Source: Gammaproteobacteria bacterium (GTDB lineage Bacteria > Pseudomonadota > Gammaproteobacteria > Pseudomonadales > Azotimanducaceae). Taken from it: a DNA stretch of 40,794 bases. Below, piece by piece: positions 8,137 to 17,871 of the stretch. A program made the translations under genes and the position numbers. The notes below the pieces were generated by a model. The model worked only from the letters and a program-made list of their open reading frames with translations, did not search any database and was not told the DNA's origin. Each line of letters begins with the position of its first letter. The first letter of the stretch is position 1. The stretch covers positions 1-40,794 of the forward strand of contig VXPO01000013.1 in the NCBI GenBank assembly GCA_009839505.1, read 5' to 3'.

Positions 8137-9614
8137 GGCTGTGGTTCGTACGCGGCCAGTTCGCCGAGCAACCCACGGCGCGCCGGATCGGACTCCGAAC
8201 TCAGCTTGTCCGCCACGTCCCTCGTGAAATCGGCGAGCGACTGCCGACGTCCGAAGCCCTCGGCCAGGCATCGTTCGACGTGCCCCTGCCAGCGTTCGCG
8301 CTCGTCCGCTGACAGGTCTGCCGGACGGATACGGGCCTTGAGACGCTCCGCCAACGTGCGCAGACGCTTGTCCCGCGGCTGGAAGTCGGGCCAAGGTGCG
8401 CCCGCCGCCAGCGCCCTTCCCAGGCGTTCCATCGCGAACCGGTCCGCGTCGGCGACGAAGCCGTCGTACAGACCGAGTTCGGCGTCCTCGGCCGCGCCGC
8501 GTTCTTCGGCTGGCCGGTAGATCTCGGCGATCTTCTCGGCGATCCCGGGCTGCATCGCTTTGAGGGTCTTGCGGCGGTGCTCGATCTCTTGCAGGTCGAA
8601 ACCCAACCGACCGGCATCCTGCTCCCGCACCACGTTGATCGGCGCGAGGAACGGGCAACGGTTCGTCTGCAACACCTTGATCGGGGGACGTTCCTCCTCC
8701 TCGGGGAGATCCTGGGCGAACAGGCGTTCGGCGAGTTCGGCGGCATCGCAGTCGATGAGCTGCGAGACGTCGCGAGATAGATCCGCAACGACATACCGGT
8801 TGTCGAACTGGGGGTGCATCGCCACGGACGCCACGGGTGCCGTGCAGAACCGCCCGTTCGGGTAGCGGTTGGAGACGTGCACGCACAGGTTCTCGCCCAA
8901 GGGCATTAGCATCGCCCCGGCCGCGTGCCGGAATCGCTGGCCCAGCGCGTAGTTCCAGAGCTTCGGCTGGGCCTTGCGAACGATCCGAGCGAATCCCAAG
9001 GTGGCATGGACGTCGGCCAAGGCATCGTGGGCATTGCCGTGGTCTATGCCATTGGCGGCACACAGGCGTTCCAGCGCGAACGTCACGATGCCCTCCTCGT
9101 CCTTCGGCCAGTTGACGCCGGCCGGACGCAGGGCGCAGGTGGCCCGGACGAGATCGATGAGATCCCAGCGGGAGTTGCCCTCCTGCCACTCGCGCGCGTA
9201 GGGATCCATCAAATTGCGGTACAAGGCATGGCGTAGGAACTCGTCGTCGAAGCGCAGGTTGTTGTAGCCGACGACGCAGGTACCGGGCACCCGCAGGGTG
9301 GCGTCGATCTGGCGCATCGCTTGCCACTCGTCCACACCCTCGGCGTTGACCCGTTGCGGCGTGATCCCCGTGATCAGGCACGCGTCCGGAGTCGGCAGCA
9401 CTTCCGGACCGAGGCGGATGTAGGTGACGTAGGGCTCGTCGACGGCGTTGAGATCCGTGTCGGTTCGACATCCCGCGAACTGCATGATGCGGTCGCTGGC
9501 CGGATGGGTTCCCGAGGTCTCCAGGTCGTACCAGTAAAAGCTCGCCGGCGCCGGTGTGCCCCTCGCGCGTGCCATGCCCCCATCCGTTTCCTGGACCATC
9601 CCGGTATCGGACAT
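8133..9614 (-). CDS. sbcB: Exodeoxyribonuclease I
   Basis: A protein of 493 aa of the exonuclease I family, which degrades single-stranded DNA 3' to 5' in mismatch repair and recombination. The DEDDh nuclease domain is visible: YDLETSG supplies the first Asp/Glu pair and HDALADVHAT the conserved His-x4-Asp of Exo III. The extended C-terminal half is that of the SH3-like and helical ExoI_C regions. The ATG at 9614 has GGGGA upstream; family alignments would also allow ATGs at 9599 or 9575, since homologues begin just before FYWYDLETSG. It is the first gene of an operon that oddly continues into an osmolyte transporter. Confidence 0.92.
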   Translation of the reverse strand: MSDTGMVQETDGGMARARGTPAPASFYWYDLETSGTHPASDRIMQFAGCRTDTDLNAVDEPYVTYIRLGPEVLPTPDACLITGITPQRVNAEGVDEWQAMRQIDATLRVPGTCVVGYNNLRFDDEFLRHALYRNLMDPYAREWQEGNSRWDLIDLVRATCALRPAGVNWPKDEEGIVTFALERLCAANGIDHGNAHDALADVHATLGFARIVRKAQPKLWNYALGQRFRHAAGAMLMPLGENLCVHVSNRYPNGRFCTAPVASVAMHPQFDNRYVVADLSRDVSQLIDCDAAELAERLFAQDLPEEEERPPIKVLQTNRCPFLAPINVVREQDAGRLGFDLQEIEHRRKTLKAMQPGIAEKIAEIYRPAEERGAAEDAELGLYDGFVADADRFAMERLGRALAAGAPWPDFQPRDKRLRTLAERLKARIRPADLSADERERWQGHVERCLAEGFGRRQSLADFTRDVADKLSSESDPARRGLLGELAAYEPQP

Positions 9615-9730
9615 GTTACGGCTTTCCCCGTGCCAAGGCAGTGCGGATGCCTCCTCGCCGGGAGGCGACGGCTCTCGCCGCTTCTTGGGACCAGCTAAGC
9701 TAGGGGATTGTCCAGACGTATGGAGAAGAC

Positions 9731-11971
9731 ATGGAACACGACCGGCTATTCGACGGAATCATCAAGCCGACGGTGGACGAGTCCACGGCATCGTGGTCGC
9801 CGACGCCATCGGTGCTCGAACGCCGTCCCAACATCGTCATGATCGTCCTCGACGACGTCGGCTACTCCCAACTCGGCTGTTACGGTTCGGAAATCGATAC
9901 CCCGGCACTGGACAGCCTGGCGACCGACGGCCTGCGCTACGCCAACTTCCATGTCACGCCTATCTGTTCGCCCACCCGGACCTGTCTGCTCACCGGCCGC
10001 AACCACCACAGCGTCGGCATGGGTCGCGTCGCCGAGATGGTGAACGGATTCCCCAACACGCGTGGATTCGTGTCGAAGGAGGCGGCGAACATCGCGGAGA
10101 TGCTGCGTCCCCACGGCTACCACACCCTCGCTGCGGGGAAGTGGCACCTCGCTTCGATCAACGAGACGAGCCCCGCCGGGCCCTACGACCACTGGCCGCT
10201 GCAGCGGGGTTTCGACCGCTTCCACGGATTCCTCGCCGGTGAGACCAACCAGTGGAACCCGGAACTCATCCAGGGCAACGAACGGATCGAGCCGGAGGGC
10301 GACGGCTACCACCTCTCGGAGGACATCGTTGACCAGGCCTGCAAGTGGTTGCGCCAGCTTGTCTCCGCAGACACCGAGCGACCGTTCTTCCTGTACGTCG
10401 CGTTCGCCGCCGGACACTCTCCGCACCACGTGCCCCGGGCCTACGCCGACAAGTACGCCGGCCGTTTCGATGCCGGTTGGGACGCGGCACGCACGCGAAC
10501 TCTAGAGCGGCAGATCGCTTCCGGCCTGATGCCAGCGGACCAGCGCCTCGCACCCCGCAACCCGGGAGTGCAGGTCTGGGACGAACTCGACGCCGACGAG
10601 AAGCGACTCGCGGCACGGTTCGAAGAAGTGTTCGCCGGCTTCCTCGACCACACCGACGTCCAGATCGGTCGCCTGCTCGAGCAGATCGATGCCCTCGGCA
10701 AGCGCGACGACACCATCGTCCTGGCGATGTCCGACAACGGCGCCAGTTCCGAGGGCGGACCCCACGGTACCTACGACCACCAGCGGGCGCGCAACGGCTT
10801 CGGCAACAGCGTCGAGGAGAACCTCAAACGTCTCGACGACATGGGCGGTCCGCTCACCTACAACCACTACCCGTTCGGCTGGGCCATGGCCGGCAACACG
10901 CCGTACAAACGCTACAAGGGGAACACCTACGCGGGCGGCGTGCGCGCGCCCCTGCTCGTCCGATGGCCCAACGGCATCCATGCCTGGGGCGAGACCAGGC
11001 GACAGTTCTACCACGTCGTGGACGTCACGCCGACGCTGCTTGACCTCTTGGGAGCCCCGCTACCGAGCCACGTGAACGGCGTCGAGCAGATACCGTTGCA
11101 CGGCGTTTCCATGGCGCACACGCTGAACGACAACGACGCCCACACGCGCAAGACGATCCAGTACTTCGAGACCATCGGCCAGCGTGGGATCTGGCACGAG
11201 GGCTGGAAGGCGGTCACGTTCCACCATCGCGGCACCTCCTTCGACGACGACATCTGGGAGCTCTACCACCTGGACAAGGACCTCGCGGAGATCGACAACC
11301 TCGCCGACGAACATCCGCAAAAGCTCGAGGAACTCATCGACCTCTGGTGGCGGGAGGCGGAGCGTTACGGGGTTCTGCCGCTGGACGACCTGACGGGCCG
11401 GCGCGGCGTCGGCTGGTGGCCGGAACCCGGCAATCGCTGGGTGCTGTACCAGGATGCCGTGCTGCCGCATTTCTTCCGCGCGGGACCGCGGGTACGTGGC
11501 GTCTCCCACCGCATCACCGCCCGCATCGAACGCGAGTCCACCGAGTCGGGCGGCGCCATCATCGCCGATGGCGGTCGTTTCGGGGGTTGGAGCATCTACC
11601 TTCTCGGCAACCGGCTGCACTACACCACCAACAACTTCGGTGACCGCTGCCGGGTCTCGTCTCCTGTCGCCATTCCGCCGGGTGCCGTCACCCTCCGTGC
11701 CGACGTGGTCCGGACGGGCACGGACGAAGGCCGGGTGCAGTTCTTCGTCGACGGCGAGAGCGCGGGCGTTGGCACGCTGTCGCCGTTCCGCTACCACAAC
11801 TTCGTCAACGAACCGCTCGACGTGGGTCGCGACAGCCAGACGCCGGTCGACGACGCCTACGAGTCGCCGTTCGTCTTCGAAGGGCGGATCATCGATGTCG
11901 TGATCGAGGCGGTGGGTACCGAGGTGGTCGACCAGGAGACCCTGCTCGAGGAGTTGATGGGCAGTCAGTGA
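9731..11971 (+). CDS. Large arylsulfatase (type I, formylglycine-dependent)
   Basis: A protein of 746 aa that should hydrolyse sulfate esters. The sulfatase signature CSPTR (79-83) has the cysteine that is oxidised to formylglycine by an FGE or anSME-type enzyme, neither encoded here. Metal ligands are Asp41-Asp42 near the N-terminus and the later SDNG. Active-site Lys137 and His139 lie in GKWH. The C-terminal ~190 residues after the sulfatase fold look like a concanavalin/jelly-roll domain, as in the ~780-aa mycobacterial AtsA-type family. No signal peptide is seen, so the enzyme is probably cytoplasmic. GGAGAAG lies just upstream of the ATG. It is divergent from sbcB; the 116-bp gap shows nothing else. 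Confidence 0.9.
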   Translation: MEHDRLFDGIIKPTVDESTASWSPTPSVLERRPNIVMIVLDDVGYSQLGCYGSEIDTPALDSLATDGLRYANFHVTPICSPTRTCLLTGRNHHSVGMGRVAEMVNGFPNTRGFVSKEAANIAEMLRPHGYHTLAAGKWHLASINETSPAGPYDHWPLQRGFDRFHGFLAGETNQWNPELIQGNERIEPEGDGYHLSEDIVDQACKWLRQLVSADTERPFFLYVAFAAGHSPHHVPRAYADKYAGRFDAGWDAARTRTLERQIASGLMPADQRLAPRNPGVQVWDELDADEKRLAARFEEVFAGFLDHTDVQIGRLLEQIDALGKRDDTIVLAMSDNGASSEGGPHGTYDHQRARNGFGNSVEENLKRLDDMGGPLTYNHYPFGWAMAGNTPYKRYKGNTYAGGVRAPLLVRWPNGIHAWGETRRQFYHVVDVTPTLLDLLGAPLPSHVNGVEQIPLHGVSMAHTLNDNDAHTRKTIQYFETIGQRGIWHEGWKAVTFHHRGTSFDDDIWELYHLDKDLAEIDNLADEHPQKLEELIDLWWREAERYGVLPLDDLTGRRGVGWWPEPGNRWVLYQDAVLPHFFRAGPRVRGVSHRITARIERESTESGGAIIADGGRFGGWSIYLLGNRLHYTTNNFGDRCRVSSPVAIPPGAVTLRADVVRTGTDEGRVQFFVDGESAGVGTLSPFRYHNFVNEPLDVGRDSQTPVDDAYESPFVFEGRIIDVVIEAVGTEVVDQETLLEELMGSQ

Positions 11972-11984
11972 ACTGCGCCCTCCT

Positions 11985-14900
11985 TCATCCAGACTCGTCC
12001 GAGAGACTGGCCGCGAGCTTCCTCGCCACGCTGTTGGGCGACCCCGTTCGCCGCGCTAGCAGGGCGTAGAAGGACGGCACCACGAACAACGTCAGGAAGG
12101 TCGCCAGCGACACGCCCGAAAAGACAACGATGCCGAGCACGGTACGGCTCTCGGACCCGGCGCCGACGGCGAGGATGAGCGGAATGGAACCCATCACCGT
12201 CGAGATCGTCGTCATGATCACGGGGCGTAGGCGGACGCCTGACGCCTCGATGATCGCCTCCTCGAACGACATGCCGGCATCACGCCTCTGGTTGATGAAC
12301 TCGACGATGAGCACGCCGTTCTTGGCGGCGATCCCGATCAGCATGACGATGCCGATCTGGCTGTAGATGTTGATCGACGAACCGGTCAGGTAGAGCCCGA
12401 GAAGTGCCCCGGTCATGGCCAGCGGCACCGTGACTAGGATGACGAGGGGATGCACGAAGCTCTCGAACTGGGCAGCCAGGACCAGGAACACGATCAAGAG
12501 CGCCAGGCCGAAGGTGAACAACAAGCTTCCGGTCGCTTCCCGGTACTCCAGCGACTCGCCCTGGTAGTCGATGCGGGCCTGGTCGGGAAACGACTCGCGA
12601 ACGATCTTCTCAAGGAACTCCAGCGCGTCGCCCAAGGCCACACCCGGCGCTAGGCTCGCCGAGATGGTGACCGAGCGAAGCCGGTTGTAGCGATTGAGCG
12701 AACCCGGCCCCGCAAGCTCCTCCACGCGAATGAGGTTCGCCAGCGGTACGAGCTCGCCGCTCGGGTCCGAGCGGACGTAGATGTTGGCGAGATCCTCTGC
12801 GGAGGCGCGCTGATCGTCGCGCGCCTGGAGGATGACGTCGTACTCCTCCCCGTCCTTGACGTACGTGGTGATGCGCTGTTCGCTCATCATCGCGGAGAGC
12901 GTCCGGCCGATGTTCTGAACCGAGACCCCGAGAGCGGCGGCACGGTTCTTGTCGATGCGAACGACGGCTTGCGGTCGCGTCTCCCTAAGGTCGGCATCGA
13001 GGCGAGTGAGGCCCGGAAACTCCAACGCACGCTCTAGGATCACGTCCCTCCACCGGGCAAGGGTGTCGTAGTCGGGACCGCCGAGCACGAACTGCACCGG
13101 CTGACCTCCGCCGATGCGCGATAAGCCGGAGCGTACGAATGCGAACGCCCGGACGCCGGCGACGTTTCGCCACTCGGCGGTCGCGCGGGCTGCCGCCGCC
13201 TGCGTGCTCACCTCCCGCTCTCCCCAGGGTTTCATCACGACCATGATCACACCGCTGTTGGAGGCGTTGCCGCCCCATCCCGGAACGGCCATCACGACCA
13301 CGTCCGCGATGCCCTCCTCCACCATCTGTAGGGCCGGCAGCTCCAGCTTCAGCGCCTCGGTCTTCATCCGCTCGATGCCCATACCCTCCGCACCGGAGAA
13401 CATCGCCATGAAGGCGCCCTGGTCTTCCTCCGGCACGTATTCCCGAGGGATCGATTCGAACAGCCAATAGGCGGCACCCAGCGCCGCTACCGCCGCCAGG
13501 ACCGCCGCCCAAGCATGCCGGATGAGAACACGCAGGATGCGTCCATAGCCTCGCCGTATGGCGGCGAATCCCCGGTCGATGACCCGGGACATCCGGTTCT
13601 CGACAGACGCCGGGCGAAGCAGCTTCGAGCACATCACCGGCGTCAGCGACAGCGCGAGCACGCTCGAGAACACGACGGCGGCAGCGATGGTCACCGCGAG
13701 TTCGCCGAAGATGACCCCGATGTTGTCGGTGAGAAACATGATGGGTGTAAACACCGCCACCAGAACCGCCGTGGTGGCGATGACAGCGAAGGCGACCTGC
13801 CGGGATCCACGATACGCCGCCACCAGCGGCGACTCCCCTTCCTCAATGCGGCGGTGGATGTTCTCCAGCACGACGATCGCGTCGTCCACCACCAGGCCGA
13901 TGGACAGCACCAGGGCCAGCAACGTAATGAGATTCACCGTGAACCCGAATGCGGCCAAGGCGATGAAAGCCGATACCAGGCACACCGGAATCGTGACCGC
14001 CGGGATCGCCATGGTCCGGAGCGAGCCGAGAAACACCAGGATCACCAGGCTCACCAGCACCGTGGTCACCGCGATGGTCCGGTACACGGAGTTGATGGCG
14101 GAGCGGATGAACACCGAATCGTCGGATCCCGTTGACAGCCGTATGTGATCAGGCAGGGTGTCGTTGATCCGGTCGATTTCCTCCTTGACCTGCTCCAACG
14201 TCTCGAGCGTGTTGGCGTTGGACTGCCTGATGATGCCAATGCTCACCGTCGGCAGACCGTTGGCGCGGTAGATGGAGCGATGGTCCATGGACGCCACCTC
14301 GACGCGGGCCACCTCCCCTAGGCGGATGAGGTGACCATCCTCGCCCCTGGCGATGACAAGCTCGCGAAACTCCTCGGCGGACTCATAGCCGCGGGCGATG
14401 CGCACCGCGAGTTCACGATCCGCGGTCTCGATGCGCCCGGCGGGCAGTTCCAGGTTCTCTCGCCTCAGGGCCGACTCGATGTCGTTCACCGTCAGTCCCC
14501 GTGCCGCGAGTGCCAGCCGGTCCACCCAGATGCGCATTGCCGGCCTCGCCCCGTACACGCCAGCGTTGGCTACCCCCGGAATCGCGGCGAACCGGTCGGC
14601 GATGTAGCGGTCGGTGTAGTCCGTCAGCTCCATCCGGCCGAGCACGGTGCTGACGACGCTGATGTACATCACCGGACGGGCGTCGGAGTCCTGCTTGCGG
14701 ACCTCCGGTGGCCGTGTGTCCTCCGGCAGGTCGCGCAGAGCCCGGGCTACCCGATCGCGGACATCGTTCGCCGCCTTGTCGATGTCCCGACCGAGGTCGA
14801 ACTCGAGGTTGATGGATGAGCCGCCGTCCCGGCTCGACGAGCGCACGGATTTGACGCCCGGGATGCCGCTGATCTCATCCTCGATGACGGTCGTCACCCG

Positions 14901-15083
14901 GCTCTCGACCACGTCCGCGGACGCCCCCGGATAGGCGGTGCTGATGGACACCACGGGCGGCGTGATGTCGGGGTACTCACGTAGCGGCAACAGGCTGAAC
15001 GACAGAATGCCGAATGCGACCAGCGCCAAGGCGATGACCGTGGCGAACACCGGCCGTTTGACGGAGGTATCCGAAAGCCACAT
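11985..15083 (-). CDS. RND efflux transporter, inner-membrane pump (HAE1/AcrB family)
   Basis: A protein of 1032 aa, the usual length for hydrophobe/amphiphile efflux pumps. It has a first membrane helix at 10-32, a large periplasmic porter domain, a central block of membrane helices, a second porter domain and a final block of helices. The proton-relay aspartates are Asp400-Asp401 in GLVVDDAIVVLENIH, and the relay lysine is in GIAAKNGVLIVEFINQR. It exports small molecules by proton antiport, working with the adaptor gene immediately upstream (2-bp gap). No outer-membrane TolC-type gene is in the window. Its 3' end nearly touches the convergent sulfatase. Confidence 0.93.
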   Translation of the reverse strand: MWLSDTSVKRPVFATVIALALVAFGILSFSLLPLREYPDITPPVVSISTAYPGASADVVESRVTTVIEDEISGIPGVKSVRSSSRDGGSSINLEFDLGRDIDKAANDVRDRVARALRDLPEDTRPPEVRKQDSDARPVMYISVVSTVLGRMELTDYTDRYIADRFAAIPGVANAGVYGARPAMRIWVDRLALAARGLTVNDIESALRRENLELPAGRIETADRELAVRIARGYESAEEFRELVIARGEDGHLIRLGEVARVEVASMDHRSIYRANGLPTVSIGIIRQSNANTLETLEQVKEEIDRINDTLPDHIRLSTGSDDSVFIRSAINSVYRTIAVTTVLVSLVILVFLGSLRTMAIPAVTIPVCLVSAFIALAAFGFTVNLITLLALVLSIGLVVDDAIVVLENIHRRIEEGESPLVAAYRGSRQVAFAVIATTAVLVAVFTPIMFLTDNIGVIFGELAVTIAAAVVFSSVLALSLTPVMCSKLLRPASVENRMSRVIDRGFAAIRRGYGRILRVLIRHAWAAVLAAVAALGAAYWLFESIPREYVPEEDQGAFMAMFSGAEGMGIERMKTEALKLELPALQMVEEGIADVVVMAVPGWGGNASNSGVIMVVMKPWGEREVSTQAAAARATAEWRNVAGVRAFAFVRSGLSRIGGGQPVQFVLGGPDYDTLARWRDVILERALEFPGLTRLDADLRETRPQAVVRIDKNRAAALGVSVQNIGRTLSAMMSEQRITTYVKDGEEYDVILQARDDQRASAEDLANIYVRSDPSGELVPLANLIRVEELAGPGSLNRYNRLRSVTISASLAPGVALGDALEFLEKIVRESFPDQARIDYQGESLEYREATGSLLFTFGLALLIVFLVLAAQFESFVHPLVILVTVPLAMTGALLGLYLTGSSINIYSQIGIVMLIGIAAKNGVLIVEFINQRRDAGMSFEEAIIEASGVRLRPVIMTTISTVMGSIPLILAVGAGSESRTVLGIVVFSGVSLATFLTLFVVPSFYALLARRTGSPNSVARKLAASLSDESG

Positions 15084-15085
15084 GC

Positions 15086-16147
15086 TCAGGCGTCGCTCGG
15101 TTCGGGCAAGGTTTCGGCATTCTCGGCGGTGCGGACCGGACCCCCGTCACGTACCTTGACCAGTCCCGTGGCGATCACTACCTGTCCCGGTGCCAGACCC
15201 CGGCGCACCTCCGCCCGACCGCCACGACGCACGCCCAATTCGATGGCCGTGGATCGGGCACGGCCATCGTCTAGTAGGTAGACGAAGGTCTCCGCACCGC
15301 GTTGCAGAAGCGCGGTTTCCGGCACCATCACCGCATCCCGGCTTGTCGTTGCAAGACGCACCGTCATCAGCATTCCGGGCCTCAAGAGCGCTTCCGGATT
15401 GTCGATGTGAGCCCGCACCTGCACCGCCCGCGTGACCGGGTTTACCCGTGATCCCACGGTCCGTACCACTGCATCGAACTTCCGCTCCGGAAACGCCGCA
15501 CTCGCCGCCGTGAGTTCAAGCCCCGGATGTACGCTACCGAGATAGACCTCGGGCAATGCGAAGTCGAGCTTGATGATGGAGACGTCGTCGAGCGTTGTGA
15601 TCGCGGTACCCGGCGTGATCAGGCTGCCGGCGCTGACCTGGCGGAACCCCAGCACACCGGCGAACGGTGCGCGGATAAGTCGATCGTCCAACCGCGCGAC
15701 GATGGCCTGGTAGCGGGCCCGGGCACCCGAAAGACGAGCTCCTGCCTCGTCGACCTCGGACACCGGTACGCTCTGCTGGTCGAGCAGATCCTTCAACCGC
15801 TCGTATTGCGTCCGTGCATCCTGAAGATCGGCCTCGGCCTCCTTGAGGAGTGCAGTCTGTTCCTCGTTGGTGAGTTCGACGAGTACGTCCCCCTGGTCCA
15901 CGAAGTCGCCGTCTTCGAAGCGCACGTGTCGGATTGAGTCGGTGACCTTGGCGGTGACCGTGACCGACTCGTTGGCCCGGGTGGTGCCGACCGACTCGAC
16001 AATGTTCGAAAGGGGATGAACGGTCGCCACGGCGGTGGTGACAAGCGGCGGCTGGGGACTGAATCCGCCCGGACCCGAAGCGTCCTCCTCGGTGCATCCT
16101 CCCACACCAAAGATCAGGATCAAGCAACTGCGACGAAGGCTGTGCAT
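15086..16147 (-). CDS. RND efflux periplasmic adaptor (membrane fusion) lipoprotein
   Basis: A protein of 353 aa from the ATG at 16147. The n-region MHSLRRS and the lipobox ending GVGGC predict a lipoprotein. The body has the order expected of AcrA/MexA-like adaptors: a half lipoyl motif (VRFEDGDFVDQGDVLVEL), an alpha-helical hairpin, the second lipoyl half (RAPFAGVLGFRQVSAG), and beta-barrel and membrane-proximal domains. It should bridge the pump encoded 2 bp downstream to an outer-membrane channel. An in-frame ATG at 16168 adds seven residues and has AGAGGA upstream, so the start is uncertain. It is divergent from the DUF2059 gene. Confidence 0.9.
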   Translation of the reverse strand: MHSLRRSCLILIFGVGGCTEEDASGPGGFSPQPPLVTTAVATVHPLSNIVESVGTTRANESVTVTAKVTDSIRHVRFEDGDFVDQGDVLVELTNEEQTALLKEAEADLQDARTQYERLKDLLDQQSVPVSEVDEAGARLSGARARYQAIVARLDDRLIRAPFAGVLGFRQVSAGSLITPGTAITTLDDVSIIKLDFALPEVYLGSVHPGLELTAASAAFPERKFDAVVRTVGSRVNPVTRAVQVRAHIDNPEALLRPGMLMTVRLATTSRDAVMVPETALLQRGAETFVYLLDDGRARSTAIELGVRRGGRAEVRRGLAPGQVVIATGLVKVRDGGPVRTAENAETLPEPSDA

Positions 16148-16249
16148 ATCTAGTAGTCCGCAGGCCATGGTACTTCAGCATTCCTCTGCCGCGTTGCCGT
16201 GTGCCGTCAAGTGGCATAATGCCTCGCTCGTCCACCTTGGGGAAATGTC

Positions 16250-16795
16250 ATGCGATTGATTGCAAGCCGATGGCTGCCACGACTCGGAATGGGGTGTCTG
16301 TTGGTCGTAGGCCTGGTTGGCAATGGCGCGCTTGCCGAGGACGAACAAGCTCCCGTGACCGAGAAGCGCGCCGCCATCGAGCGCCTGATGGAGATAACGA
16401 AGGTCGCAGAAATAGGTACGCAGATGGGCCAACTGATCTCGCAGCAGATCGCGCAGATGAGCGGCATCGAAGCCAATGAAGCGGCCGCTCGTAGCGCGGA
16501 GATCGCGGCGAACGTGATCGGCGAGTCCCTTGACGATCTCATGGATGAAGTCATTCCTATCTACGAAAAGTACTTCACGCACGAGGAAATCCTGGAAATC
16601 ATCGCCTTCCACGAGTCACCGATCGGCAAGAAGTCGATCGAGGTCATGCCGCAGTTGATGGCGGAGAGCATGCAGGTGGCACAGCGCTGGGCGATGACAG
16701 TGATGCCAGAGGTCCGGGAGAAGGTCTCGGAACAGATGCGCGAGGAAGGACTGATCGAGCCGGAAGAAGAACCCAACGAGTCCGGGGAGAGCTGA
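16250..16795 (+). CDS. DUF2059 domain secreted protein
   Basis: A protein of 181 aa. A cleavable signal peptide is predicted (positively charged start, hydrophobic 14-26, cleavage near ALA-ED). The rest is helical and acidic and contains the DUF2059 core YEKYFTHEEILEIIAF-ESPIGKK. The family is common in Gram-negative bacteria and has no established biochemical role. GGGGA precedes the ATG by 6 bp, and a possible -10 (CATAAT, 16215-16220) lies upstream with a weak -35 (TTGCCG, 15-bp spacing). The acidic C-terminal tail (EPEEEPNESGES) is probably disordered. Confidence 0.85.
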   Translation: MRLIASRWLPRLGMGCLLVVGLVGNGALAEDEQAPVTEKRAAIERLMEITKVAEIGTQMGQLISQQIAQMSGIEANEAAARSAEIAANVIGESLDDLMDEVIPIYEKYFTHEEILEIIAFHESPIGKKSIEVMPQLMAESMQVAQRWAMTVMPEVREKVSEQMREEGLIEPEEEPNESGES

Positions 16796-16829
16796 TTCGC
16801 GCAGGGTCTCGCTCCCATTGCGAGCACCG

Positions 16830-17870
16830 CTACGGATCAATGCTCTTCCAACGCTGGTCCTTGGGTAACGCTGCGAGTTCCTTCACGGCGTCGTAGAACG
16901 CCGCCCAGTCTTCGCCGAGATCGCTGAACAGTCGCGCAAATCGCGGCTTGTCGTCCTCGTAGGTGGAAATCAGCGCCATGCGTGCGTTGTTGAATGGTTC
17001 GGTCATGGCAGCGTCGTACCGGCCGCCCCCGAGGCGATCCCGTTGCAACCGGTAGTCCGCATGCATCGCCGCGAATAGCTCGGCCTTGAGTTGTCGCTTG
17101 GCATCATCGCCGATGGGCTGACGGTAGAGGTCGCCGAGGCGGTGGCGCCATTCGCCCAGGAAACGGGCGTATGCCTTGGCCGACTCCACGCCCTGGCGAT
17201 AGCCCGACGCGTCCCTACCGCTGTGGGCGAGCCAGCGAAGCGCACCTTCGTTGCCGACGAATCCCGCGAACGACTCGTTGAAGGCCGAGTCTCCGGCGAC
17301 GTAGACAACGCTGTGCGCAAGCTCGTGGAAGACGAGGTCGGCGAGCGATGCCTCGTCGTAGCCGAGGAAGCTCGACAGGACGGGATCGTCGAACCAACCG
17401 AGGGTCGAATAGGCTGCAACCTCGGCGACCATCACGTCGTGTGAGACGCCCAGGCGTTCGGCCTCCCGAGCGGCCCTCGTTCGCGCGAAGTAGCCCCGGT
17501 AGACGGCGCAGCCAATCACCGGATAGCAGCGAGGAATGGCCTCGATCGAAAACTCCGGCGCCGCGACTACGCTCCACATCAGCGCGCCGTCGATCTCGAC
17601 ATAGCTCCGGTAGCGGCCCCCGACCGGCAGATGCAACTCGTCCTCGGCGTAGCGCAGCATTTCCGCGACAAGGCGAAGCTTGCGCACGACTTCGGGATCG
17701 GAAAGCGGGTCGGCGATCACGTCGCCCGCGTCACGACGCGCGAACATCAGCGATGCCTGGCCGGCAGCCGCCTGGGCGTAGAACCCGACCGTGCTGCAGC
17801 CGCCGACGCCCAACATCAGGAGTCCGACCAGTGCAGCCGTGACGTTTACGCTGCCCCGACCAAGGGGCAC
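16830..17870 (-). CDS. Putative zinc aminopeptidase lipoprotein (COG4324-like)
   Basis: A protein of 346 aa if started at the GTG at 17870, which has AGGA about 6 bp upstream. The N-terminus is a lipoprotein signal with lipobox LGVGGC (Cys25). A zinc-metallopeptidase motif HELAH is followed by NESFAGFVG, giving the downstream glutamate expected of gluzincin-type sites. Size and motif arrangement match the predicted aminopeptidase family COG4324, whose substrate is not established. It is attached to the membrane facing the periplasm. Its start codon is 1 bp from the start codon of the divergent acyltransferase. No in-frame ATG lies near the signal sequence, so the GTG is preferred. Confidence 0.78.
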   Translation of the reverse strand: MPLGRGSVNVTAALVGLLMLGVGGCSTVGFYAQAAAGQASLMFARRDAGDVIADPLSDPEVVRKLRLVAEMLRYAEDELHLPVGGRYRSYVEIDGALMWSVVAAPEFSIEAIPRCYPVIGCAVYRGYFARTRAAREAERLGVSHDVMVAEVAAYSTLGWFDDPVLSSFLGYDEASLADLVFHELAHSVVYVAGDSAFNESFAGFVGNEGALRWLAHSGRDASGYRQGVESAKAYARFLGEWRHRLGDLYRQPIGDDAKRQLKAELFAAMHADYRLQRDRLGGGRYDAAMTEPFNNARMALISTYEDDKPRFARLFSDLGEDWAAFYDAVKELAALPKDQRWKSIDP

Positions 17871-17871
17871 A

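Noticed and set aside
7399-9471. 690-aa fusion of the ABC ATPase with an N-terminal extension
   Set aside because: The extension is an out-of-frame reading of sbcB; the ATPase starts at 8136 with an ATGA overlap.
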